Of a stretch of DNA of 31,932 bases, positions 1-7,713 are shown piece after piece (the stretch's first letter is position 1; each line of letters begins with the position of its first letter). The stretch spans positions 1-31,932 of the forward strand of contig JAEOTW010000096.1 in assembly GCA_016839655.1 (NCBI GenBank), given 5' to 3'. The translations under genes were made by a program, and so were the position numbers. The DNA comes from Promethearchaeota archaeon. GTDB taxonomy: Archaea > Asgardarchaeota > Lokiarchaeia > Sigynarchaeales > SOKP01. Under the pieces are notes generated by a model, which ran no database searches, was not told the origin of the DNA, and saw nothing but the letters and a program-made list of their open reading frames with translations.

Positions 1-2
1 AT

Positions 3-1469
3 GTTAATAAAATTAATAACAATATCTATGAAATTCCTCCAAAAACCTTAATGACACGGATTAAAGGAAATATCGAGAAATTTCAGATGAGAGTTCCTGT
101 AAAAATTTATGCTAATGATTATATTTTGGAGAAAATTCGGCAAGATCGAACATTGGATCAGATTTGTAACGTTGCCTGTTTACCTGGAATACAAAAACAT
201 GCGATTGCGCTTTCAGATGCTCATCAAGGATATGGTTTTTGTATCGGGGGTGTTGCTGGGACAGACGCAGAGACAGGTATGGTTTCACCTGGTGGAGTAG
301 GATATGATATTAATTGTGGTGTAAGATTATTAAGATCCAATTTATTTCTTAAAGATATTAAGAGTGTACTTCCTAATTTATTGAATAGAATTTTTGAGAA
401 TATTCCCTCAGGTTTAGGATCAAAGGGAAAACTCAATATAAGTTATTCAGAGTTAGATGAGGTTTTAAATAATGGTGTAAAATGGGCAGTAGATAACAGT
501 TATGCTATTGAAGATGATCTTAAACATTTAGAGGAAGGTGGATGTTTAAAGGATGCTAATGCTAAACTAGTTTCACAAAAAGCAAAACAACGTGCAATAA
601 AACAACTTGGTTCATTGGGAAGTGGAAATCATTTCTTAGAAATACAAAAAGTGGATAAGATCTATAATAAGAGTATTGCTAAAACGTTAGGAATACATGA
701 TAAGGATCAAATTACTGTTATGGTTCATACAGGGAGCAGAGCACTTGGACATCAAGTATGTACAGATTCCTTACGAAATATCGAGCAAGCAATGAAAAAT
801 TATAACATAAAAGTACCCGATAGAGAATTAGCCTGTGTACCAGCAAACACCTCTGAAGCACAGAATTATCTAAAACAAATGGCATGTGCAGCTAACTTTG
901 GATTTACTAACCGTCAATTAATTACGCATTGGTTAAGAGAGTCATTTCAACAAACTTTTAAGAGGGATATTGACGCTTTAGACTTACATCTAGTTTATGG
1001 GGTTTGCCATAATATTTTAAAAATAGAAGAACATGAAATTGATGGTAAAAAAATGAAATTAAACGTTCATAGAAAAGGTGCTACAAGAGCTTTTCCGCCA
1101 AATCATCCTGATCTACCACAAAAATATAAATCTATTGGACAACCAGTGTTAATCCCAGGAACTATGGGTTCTGCTTCTTATCTTTGTGTTGGTAAAGAGA
1201 ATGCAATGGATTTATCATTTGGTTCCACAGCACATGGTTCTGGAAGGGTCATGTCTAGAGCTAAAGCTACTAAAAAATATTGGGGAGAACGTGTTAAAGA
1301 CAGTCTAAGTAAACAAGGTATCCTAGTACGAGCTGCATCGATGAAAGTCATTGCTGAAGAGGCGCCTGGTGCATATAAAGATATAGATCAAGTTGTTCAG
1401 GTGAGCCATGATCTTGAAATTGTTGAAAAAATAGTAAGATTGGTTCCTGTAGGTGTAGTAAAAGGATAA
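3..1469 (+). CDS. rtcB: RtcB, tRNA-splicing/RNA 3'-phosphate ligase (5' partial)
   Basis: This GTP- and Mn-dependent ligase joins RNA 2',3'-cyclic phosphate or 3'-phosphate ends to 5'-OH ends; in archaea it seals tRNA exons after intron excision. Numbering from the ATG at 51, the active-site residues of the family are present: D86 and C89 in GYDINCGVRL, N193/H194/E197 in GSGNHFLE, H226 in MVHTGSRALG, H320 in VCHNILKIEEH, and the guanylylated His (H395) in STAHGSGR. The frame stays open upstream of 51 to the window edge. Those codons read INNNIYEIPP, resembling the conserved N-terminal segment of known RtcB proteins, so the true start probably lies before the window and the ATG at 51 is internal. 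It faces archease, its known activator, 24 bases away. No intein is seen. The family assignment is very secure. Confidence 0.96.
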   Translation, partial: VNKINNNIYEIPPKTLMTRIKGNIEKFQMRVPVKIYANDYILEKIRQDRTLDQICNVACLPGIQKHAIALSDAHQGYGFCIGGVAGTDAETGMVSPGGVGYDINCGVRLLRSNLFLKDIKSVLPNLLNRIFENIPSGLGSKGKLNISYSELDEVLNNGVKWAVDNSYAIEDDLKHLEEGGCLKDANAKLVSQKAKQRAIKQLGSLGSGNHFLEIQKVDKIYNKSIAKTLGIHDKDQITVMVHTGSRALGHQVCTDSLRNIEQAMKNYNIKVPDRELACVPANTSEAQNYLKQMACAANFGFTNRQLITHWLRESFQQTFKRDIDALDLHLVYGVCHNILKIEEHEIDGKKMKLNVHRKGATRAFPPNHPDLPQKYKSIGQPVLIPGTMGSASYLCVGKENAMDLSFGSTAHGSGRVMSRAKATKKYWGERVKDSLSKQGILVRAASMKVIAEEAPGAYKDIDQVVQVSHDLEIVEKIVRLVPVGVVKG

Positions 1470-1493
1470 CTTCTTTTGATTATTATTTTTAAG

Positions 1494-1937
1494 TTAAATA
1501 TCAAATACAATGTTTATCTTAACTTCATTCTTTTTTTGTTCGATATTCATAAAAGAGTAAGTTATAGCTTTAACTTCTATACCAGGTTCATGTTTGAGCT
1601 TATTAAACTTTTCTCCTTTAGCAACAGCCTTTAGATAATATGTATTTTTTTCTTTAGTTATTGGTTGAATTTCAATTTTATTGAATATTAATTCTTCTAC
1701 ATCAAAAATATAAAGAAATTCAGATAAAAAATCAAATAATAATGCTTCCTTATCTTCAGCTTCAATTGTTATAATTCTTTCAGTTTTAGGTGATATTGAT
1801 CTTAAACTAGGAGTAATAGTTTCCATTAAGCTATAAACGGTTTGTTCAAAAGCCTCTTCTAAAGATGCACCACTAGCTTCGACTGAAACATCAGCGGTGT
1901 GATCCAAAAACTTATAACCTCCTTTCTTCATCTTCAT
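1494..1937 (-). CDS. Archease, RtcB cofactor
   Basis: Archease is a small acidic protein that speeds RtcB guanylylation and allows multiple turnover. The 147-residue product starts with the family signature FLDHTADVSVEASG (residues about 10-23). Its acidic residues, together with the C-terminal Asp in NIVFDI, match the metal-binding positions known in the family. Length is typical. The start could be M1 or M3, both in MKMKKGGYKF. It is convergent with rtcB, so the two are neighbours but not one operon. Its upstream side (1938-2047) is a short divergent promoter region shared with the KH protein gene. The call follows from family knowledge and is secure. Confidence 0.93.
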   Translation of the reverse strand: MKMKKGGYKFLDHTADVSVEASGASLEEAFEQTVYSLMETITPSLRSISPKTERIITIEAEDKEALLFDFLSEFLYIFDVEELIFNKIEIQPITKEKNTYYLKAVAKGEKFNKLKHEPGIEVKAITYSFMNIEQKKNEVKINIVFDI

Positions 1938-2047
1938 TTGGCTAATTAAGTAAAATTCTATCTACTTGAAATTCTTGATATTAATAAGATATTTCTAATT
2001 ATATAAATTTCTTAGTAGTTTAAATTGATAACAAAAAATAATAAAGT

Positions 2048-2551
2048 ATGTTTTACACAATTGCGGATGACTTAATTTTTTATCAATTAGTTACATTTAA
2101 AAAAAAATATTCAAATTTTGAACTTAAACTGCGTGAGTATTTTTTTGAAAAAACACAGGGAATCTATCCTGTATTTGTTGTTGTTATAAGGCAATTTATC
2201 TTTTTTTTCGTTAAAAAGCAACATTATTTTAGCTCTAAAGTGTATTTAGATTCAATGAGAAGGGAAATAGGTAATAGAAAGATAATAATTATAAGAATTG
2301 AGAAAATTCTAATCAATATGTTATTTAGTTTTTTTCCAGATTTGAATATTGAAAATGTTAAGATAGAATTTGATAATAAATCTAGCAACAGAGAAATTTC
2401 CATCTATTTTTTATTTTTTGAAGAAAGAGGGATTGCCATAGGGCGTAATGGAGATTATATAAGAGCTGTAAATGAAATATTTGAAAAATTCATTGCTTTT
2501 GAAAATCAAAATGCACCATTGAAAGTTAAGTGTAAATTCAAGGATTCATAG
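2048..2551 (+). CDS. KH-domain RNA-binding protein, NusA-like
   Basis: The 167-residue product carries a clear KH-type segment at about residues 115-150. A GRNG loop (132-135) sits in ERGIAIGRNGDYIRAVNEI, close to the second KH repeat of archaeal NusA-like proteins. The preceding stretch, residues 85-110 (EKILINMLFSFFPDLNIENVKI), resembles the linker between the two KH repeats of that family. The N-terminal half would then be a first KH copy, but no GxxG loop is visible there and it is rich in Phe, Tyr and Lys. RNA binding is inferred from the GxxG motif; a role in transcription or ribosome biogenesis is only suggested by the resemblance. It is divergent from archease and convergent with CDP-archaeol synthase. 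Confidence 0.55.
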   Translation: MFYTIADDLIFYQLVTFKKKYSNFELKLREYFFEKTQGIYPVFVVVIRQFIFFFVKKQHYFSSKVYLDSMRREIGNRKIIIIRIEKILINMLFSFFPDLNIENVKIEFDNKSSNREISIYFLFFEERGIAIGRNGDYIRAVNEIFEKFIAFENQNAPLKVKCKFKDS

Positions 2552-2568
2552 GCTTATATTATTACTCC

Positions 2569-3339
2569 TTACCAGGGCACGTCTTTTAAACCGGTAGCAT
2601 ATGCTACTGTATTTGCTATAATACTTACAGCGGGAGTTAAAATAATAAGAAAAATGATAATAAAAATATCTGGTAAGAAAAAGAGGTTTGGAGCTATAAA
2701 TCCTGGGAGAGAGATGAATAATAATGCTACTAATGCAAAATCCAACTGATCTACAATCCAAAATGGTGCTCCGCTTTTAATATTGAATCTTCTTTTTAAA
2801 AATGATCCAAATAAATCACCTATTACCGCACCATAACAAGCCAAAACAATTCTTATAATTAAAACAAAGAAATTGATTGGAAACTCTCCCCCAATAAAAT
2901 AATATTTAAAGATATTAATATCAATATAAAGTGCATACTGTCCTTGCAAAGTGGCGTCAATGATAACTCCATTTATTGGTTCCCATAATCCATTAAAAAG
3001 AAGAAAGATACAAAATGATATGGGTATTCCAATATATAATGGCCCTTTTAATCCATTCCAAGTTTTGTGATCTCCCAATATTCTTCTACCATCTCGAAAA
3101 TTTCTACCACCATCTATCGGCTTACCCCCCCCTGTTATCACCATAGAAGCATTTGAAATGTAGGCGGGAACGATGATTAAAAGGCTAAATATTAATAAAG
3201 CAACCCAATCAGCCCAATTGAATATCAAAATTATAAATAGGAAACTTCCTAAAATCAAGCATGCAAATATTATTGCTAGGATAACTGCAATTTTTTTATT
3301 GTTTTTTTCGGTATCGGATAGATTAGATTCAGCTTGCAA
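2569..3339 (-). CDS. carS: CDP-archaeol synthase (CarS)
   Basis: An integral membrane enzyme that transfers CMP from CTP to 2,3-di-O-geranylgeranylglyceryl phosphate, making CDP-archaeol for archaeal polar lipids. The 256-residue protein has several hydrophobic segments: about 18-42 and 48-66 near the N-terminus, a middle pair, and a C-terminal pair. Family signatures are visible: GGGKPIDGGRNFRDGRRILGD after the second segment, and GAVIGDLFGSFLKRR followed by GAPFWIVDQLDF. Both loops carry the acidic and basic residues expected for CTP and metal binding. The ATG start gives a normal length with a short charged N-terminus. The gene stands alone; no other lipid gene is nearby. It implies an ether-lipid archaeal membrane. 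Confidence 0.9.
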   Translation of the reverse strand: MQAESNLSDTEKNNKKIAVILAIIFACLILGSFLFIILIFNWADWVALLIFSLLIIVPAYISNASMVITGGGKPIDGGRNFRDGRRILGDHKTWNGLKGPLYIGIPISFCIFLLFNGLWEPINGVIIDATLQGQYALYIDINIFKYYFIGGEFPINFFVLIIRIVLACYGAVIGDLFGSFLKRRFNIKSGAPFWIVDQLDFALVALLFISLPGFIAPNLFFLPDIFIIIFLIILTPAVSIIANTVAYATGLKDVPW

Positions 3340-3667
3340 AAGTCAAAATTCCTTAATAAAAGTGTTTTTACATTATTAAAATAAATAGTTAATTAAATTA
3401 AACTTTTTTTAATAGAAATAGTTTTTAATAAGATCTTAATAAATATTGCTTCGTAAATAATATTCTTTTAAAGTACCGACAATAATATTATAAATTATTA
3501 AAAAGATTCATCAAAATTAGCTATTAAAGCTTTAACATTTTTCTAATAAATTAAAGATTAATAATTAATTTTAAATATGCAATAGAAATTTTCAATATGC
3601 AAATATTCTATTTAAAATTTCGAGTGCAAAAAGTTCTTAACATAAAAAAGGAGTAGCGGAGTTATAA
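3340..3667. other. AT-rich spacer upstream of orc1/cdc6, candidate origin or operator
   Basis: This 328-base gene-free stretch separates carS and orc1, which are transcribed away from each other. It is extremely AT-rich, with many AATAAT-type tracts. Near its right end are two copies of AATATGCAA (3574-3582 and 3594-3602), exactly 20 bases apart, and an inverted pair AATAGAA (3581-3587) / TTCTATT (3606-3612). Archaeal origins are often beside orc1/cdc6, so this is a candidate origin or autoregulatory site. I found no clear match to the known GC-rich origin recognition box consensus, so the role is inference only. Confidence 0.3.
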
Positions 3668-4975
3668 TTGTTGAAAAATAATAATCATGATCGTCAATTT
3701 AATATTGATAAATTTTATAAGAATTATCTTAAAGGATCTAAAATCTTTAATAATAGAGATGCTTTAGATGCATCCTACATCCCCGATGAATTACCACATC
3801 GTGATTCTCAAATAAGAGATATTGCTGAGAAAACTGCATGTGCTTTATTAGGTGATACACCTCCAAATTTTCTATGCTATGGGATGACAGGTACAGGAAA
3901 AACGGCAACAATAAGATATGTGAGCCAAAAGTTAGCCCAACAGAATTCAGAAATTAAGCCTTGGTGGATTTATATTAACTGTAATATTATATCTACTCCA
4001 TATCGTATTTTAGCCCACATTTATAACACAATTTCCAGACGAGAGAAAATTCCTCCCACAGGGTTGCCAAAAGATATTATATTCAAAAAACTTTTAGGCT
4101 TACTAGATTCAAAGATTGGACATTCAATATGTTTTTTGGTTTTAGATGAAATAGATATTTTAGTTGATAAAAAGGGCGGAAATGAAATTTTATACGATTT
4201 AACAAGATTAAATGAGAATTTGGATAATTCTAAAACAAGTATGATTGGTATATCAAACAAATTGAAATTCCGAGAAAATTTAGATCCTAGAATAATATCT
4301 AGTTTAGGTGAGGAACATATCGTTTTTCCTTCTTATGATGCAAATGAATTAAAGGATATTTTGATTGATAGAGCAAAAATTGCTTTTCAAGAGAATATTT
4401 TAAAAGAGGATGTTATTCCTTTATGTGCTGCTTTAGCAGCAAAGGAACATGGTGATGCCCGAAAAGCACTCCAATTATTAAGGAAAGCAGGGGAATTAGC
4501 GGAGAGAGATCAAAATAAAATCGTTTCGACCAAACATGTAAAAACGGCTCAAGAAGATTTAGAAAATGATCACATTATGGAATATATTAAGGTTATGCCA
4601 CTACAAGCACAACTTATATTAACTTCCATATATTTGATTTCAAAATTTAGTCCGGATCATGTAATTATTTCAGGGGATATTTATGATGTACACTCTGAGA
4701 TCAGGAAGTTGATACCAGGGATACGACAATTAACTAAAAGAAGAATAAGCGATTACATTAATGAATTATCATTAGCAGGGATAATCTCAGCCGAAATTAA
4801 ATCAATGGGGCATTATGGAAGAACTAAGATAATTAAACTTGATATCGATTTGGAACTGTTAGAGAAAGTATTATTAGCAATTGATAAAATAAAGGGAATA
4901 TTGAACCATAAACCTGTTTTTTTACAAACAGATAAAGTGAAGCTGAAAAATAATATATTTAAAAAATTAATTTAA
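3668..4975 (+). CDS. orc1: Orc1/Cdc6 replication initiator
   Basis: An AAA+ origin-binding protein that marks archaeal replication origins and loads MCM helicase. In the 435-residue product, Walker A is GMTGTGKT (72-79) and Walker B is FLVLDEID (D160, E161). Sensor 1 is the Asn of MIGISNKL (N196), followed by an arginine-rich stretch DPRIISSLGEE, and a sensor-2-like helix HGDARKALQLLRKAGELA lies near 270-285. Residues from about 310 form the C-terminal winged helix. The start is TTG, with GGAG about 10 bases upstream; no in-frame ATG precedes the AAA+ domain. It ends in a four-base overlap of opposing stop codons with the DUF2240 gene. Only one Orc1/Cdc6 is in this window. Confidence 0.93.
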   Translation: MLKNNNHDRQFNIDKFYKNYLKGSKIFNNRDALDASYIPDELPHRDSQIRDIAEKTACALLGDTPPNFLCYGMTGTGKTATIRYVSQKLAQQNSEIKPWWIYINCNIISTPYRILAHIYNTISRREKIPPTGLPKDIIFKKLLGLLDSKIGHSICFLVLDEIDILVDKKGGNEILYDLTRLNENLDNSKTSMIGISNKLKFRENLDPRIISSLGEEHIVFPSYDANELKDILIDRAKIAFQENILKEDVIPLCAALAAKEHGDARKALQLLRKAGELAERDQNKIVSTKHVKTAQEDLENDHIMEYIKVMPLQAQLILTSIYLISKFSPDHVIISGDIYDVHSEIRKLIPGIRQLTKRRISDYINELSLAGIISAEIKSMGHYGRTKIIKLDIDLELLEKVLLAIDKIKGILNHKPVFLQTDKVKLKNNIFKKLI

Positions 4976-5652
4976 GTAATAAAATCCCACATCTCAATAT
5001 TTTCAGCAATATCATTGAGGAAGAATACAGCATGTTTTTCATTTCTTTCCTTTAATAGCAGAAATAGCTTTGTTATATGTTTACAAAATTTTTTCGTATC
5101 AGCTCTTCTTGATTCAAAGTCGTGACATGTATGACGTAATATTTTAGCGTTAACATCAATTTCTATTATGTATGATTCTTCTTTAGTACCTTTTACTTTT
5201 GCCTCAATAATTCCTTTAGAAGGATCAAAATTCAATATCTCAAAAGCGGTATCTGATACAGATACTGACCTATTTATAATTCCTTTATCAACAAATGCAT
5301 TAATCAAAACACTAAAATTGGTCGATTTTTTTGAAATATCATTTTTTAAGTGTTCAATGTTATTAGCAGTTCTAATCTTTTTGAAAACCATTTTTTCCCT
5401 ACTTTTTTGCCAATCAAGGAGTTGTTTATTTAAACCTTCTGATAACTTAAGATTCTGGTTTTCATCTTTAATAAGAAATTTTTCGTTAATACATTTATTT
5501 ATGAAAGTTTTAGCTTTTTCTGGTGGATCAAGATATAAATCAAATGAAATTCTAAAAAGTAAATCATTATATAATATATAAGGAAGATTGATAATTTTCC
5601 AAATATATAATAGCATTTCAGAAATATTATTTCGAGGAATTGCAAAATTCAT
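4972..5652 (-). CDS. DUF2240-like protein with SWIM-like zinc motif
   Basis: A 226-residue archaeal protein. Residues about 10-85 resemble DUF2240, an uncharacterised archaeal family: a helical block with the pattern RISFDLYLDPPEKAKTFINKCI then FLIKDENQNLKLSEGL. The C-terminal part has a beta-rich stretch (145-172) leading into HTCHDFESRRADTKKFCKHI. That gives H174-x-C176, then C190-x-H192, close to the CxCx(n)CxH SWIM zinc finger but with His in the first position. SWIM fingers bind DNA or protein in known families; here the activity is unknown. It lies between orc1 and the PolD small subunit, and is co-oriented with the latter 39 bases away, so a link to DNA replication or repair is reasonable but only inferred. 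Confidence 0.5.
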   Translation of the reverse strand: MNFAIPRNNISEMLLYIWKIINLPYILYNDLLFRISFDLYLDPPEKAKTFINKCINEKFLIKDENQNLKLSEGLNKQLLDWQKSREKMVFKKIRTANNIEHLKNDISKKSTNFSVLINAFVDKGIINRSVSVSDTAFEILNFDPSKGIIEAKVKGTKEESYIIEIDVNAKILRHTCHDFESRRADTKKFCKHITKLFLLLKERNEKHAVFFLNDIAENIEMWDFIT

Positions 5653-5691
5653 AATAATTAATTTCAGTTTTGTATATTATAAGTAGAATAA

Positions 5692-7485
5692 TTAAATATT
5701 ATTTTTTAGGTCTAATTGAATTCCTTTAAGACTATCTAGTTCTATGATTGAGAGAATACCCGGAGTTGGATGTATCCCTAGAGAATTCATAAAATCTGTT
5801 TGAGACTGAAAACATCCAGAATTTACTAAGGCAATATGATTATAATAATCCATCCCATTAATGTGAATGTGGCCTGTATGAAAAATATCTGGGATTTTAT
5901 CTATTACGAGCCAGTCTTTATTGGTAGGAGCAATTTGGGTTTTTTTTCCATAGATTGGTGCTAAATGTCTACATTTTAATAGTTCAATCATTGTATCTAC
6001 AGGTTTATTGTTGTCTAAACCCGGTATCACCATATTTAAATCAAGGATACTATCACCATGATAAATTAATGTGTTAACATTATGTGTTTGTATAAGTGAG
6101 GGATTTCCAACGCATAAAATCCCAATATCCATAAGTTCTGCTGAATATTTTTTTGGTACAGCAGGTCTAGGAAGTGCATTTCTCACAGGTTCATGATTCC
6201 CAGAGCTATAAAATATTTTAATATAATCTGGTACTCCTGAAAGGATTTCCGCTGCCTTTTTAAATTGATTATGTATGTCTGTGATTAAAAGGTCACTCTT
6301 TTGTGTCGGATAAATACCAATACCATCGACTAAATCACCATTTATTACAATGTATTTAATTTTTCCAGCTCGTTCTCGCTGAATTTTATTACCAATTTTT
6401 CCATTTAAGAACTTTATAAACCTTCCCCATAATTTTTCCTCAAATTCTTTACTACCAATGTGAGTGTCAGAAATTAACACAATTGATAATGGATCTGGCG
6501 AGGTATTAGGTTCAAAATCTTTTGGAACATCAATTTTGGAGATGTAATTACAATATATAATTCCACTTTTTCCTTTTTCTCCTGGTTTATAAGTTCCTTC
6601 GATATAAATAATTTGATCATTAATAGTTCTTTCTGCAATTTTTACATTTTCTTGATTTTCTGAATCTTTACGGATAAGTACATTAACGCTATTTGTAAGA
6701 TCTTCCATAGTTAAGAAGAAATTTCCATTTTTAGTTTTTCGAATTTCATTGACTAATCCTATTGCTGATACTTCTACACTATTTGTCAATCTTAGAATAT
6801 TATTAATATTATTAGCAGAAAGAACATTAGGTCTTTTTCTTATTAATTTTCGAAGTCTATTGAATTTATCTACTGTTAGATTATAGAAATCTTCATAATC
6901 TCCACTTGTATGAAGTTTGCCTGTGGGATCTTTTAGAATACTATAAGAAGATGTTAAATCCTTTGCTATAGGCTTAAAGGCTAGAGATGATCTCGATCCT
7001 TCAATGCTACTTTTCTGTACTTTATTTTTTACGAGATTTTTAGAAAAGTTTCCATAAGAATTTGATATAATTGGTTTTTCTTTATTTATAGCCATAGAGC
7101 TTTCTAAATTAGAAGCATTTTCAGTAAATCTTCGAGATTTGGGTAGTGGTTTCTCATTAGTTTCTACATTTAACGATGTGGATATATTATTTCCATTATC
7201 TTGGTTTAATTCTTTCTCTTGAGCAAGTTTTGACTCCATCTTTTTTATTAACACATTTTTCAATGATTTCTGCGAATCCTCTTTTGAAATATTCAGAAGT
7301 ATCTCCTCTGTTAGATGGCTATTAAAATTCGGAAGAAAGCTAACGTTCTTAATTACTGATTTAACTTTCTTTAAGGGACTATCCAAATTTAGAAGTATTT
7401 CTAAAGTTGAGGGGGTTATGTTTATCCCAGAATTAACTAATTCTTTGATTATATCTTCCTTTTCGTTTAAATTATCGTCCTTCAA
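5692..7485 (-). CDS. DNA polymerase D small subunit DP1 (3'-5' exonuclease)
   Basis: DP1 is the proofreading subunit of the archaeal replicative polymerase PolD. The 597-residue product has an N-terminal helical domain (about 10-85) and a long Ser/Asn/Lys-rich linker (about 90-200). An OB-fold follows, beginning near NSVEVSAIGLVNEIRKTKNGNFFLTME. The C-terminus is a calcineurin-like phosphoesterase. All metal-ligand motifs are intact: ISDTHIGS (about 336), INGDLVDG (about 383), SGNHEP (about 425), YHGDSI and HTGHIHING (about 539). The exonuclease is therefore predicted active, unlike the eukaryotic B-subunits derived from this family. It is divergent from the DP2 gene across a 228-base intergenic region (7486-7713) that must hold both promoters. 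Confidence 0.95.
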   Translation of the reverse strand: MKDDNLNEKEDIIKELVNSGINITPSTLEILLNLDSPLKKVKSVIKNVSFLPNFNSHLTEEILLNISKEDSQKSLKNVLIKKMESKLAQEKELNQDNGNNISTSLNVETNEKPLPKSRRFTENASNLESSMAINKEKPIISNSYGNFSKNLVKNKVQKSSIEGSRSSLAFKPIAKDLTSSYSILKDPTGKLHTSGDYEDFYNLTVDKFNRLRKLIRKRPNVLSANNINNILRLTNSVEVSAIGLVNEIRKTKNGNFFLTMEDLTNSVNVLIRKDSENQENVKIAERTINDQIIYIEGTYKPGEKGKSGIIYCNYISKIDVPKDFEPNTSPDPLSIVLISDTHIGSKEFEEKLWGRFIKFLNGKIGNKIQRERAGKIKYIVINGDLVDGIGIYPTQKSDLLITDIHNQFKKAAEILSGVPDYIKIFYSSGNHEPVRNALPRPAVPKKYSAELMDIGILCVGNPSLIQTHNVNTLIYHGDSILDLNMVIPGLDNNKPVDTMIELLKCRHLAPIYGKKTQIAPTNKDWLVIDKIPDIFHTGHIHINGMDYYNHIALVNSGCFQSQTDFMNSLGIHPTPGILSIIELDSLKGIQLDLKNNI

Positions 7486-7713
7486 TGTTATGCTGGTTAA
7501 AATGGAATTATTATATTAATTGAGTAATGAAATTAAATCATTTTTTATTAAAGGAAAAACAAATTTCCTTTTATAAACTGAGACTGTAGAAAATTAGCAT
7601 TCTCCCTAAATTTATTAAAGAAATAGCTGATTAATAAATGAATTTAATTTAATTCAGAAAATTTAGTATATTAATTCTAAGTTTTAATATTTCCATTTTT
7701 CTCGACTTTTTAG

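Noticed and set aside
1..51. Short ORF beginning ATG at position 1 and ending TAA overlapping the ATG at 51, as if an upstream gene coupled to rtcB
   Set aside because: The rtcB frame itself is open through this stretch and encodes residues resembling the RtcB N-terminus, so the other frame is better seen as a chance ORF.
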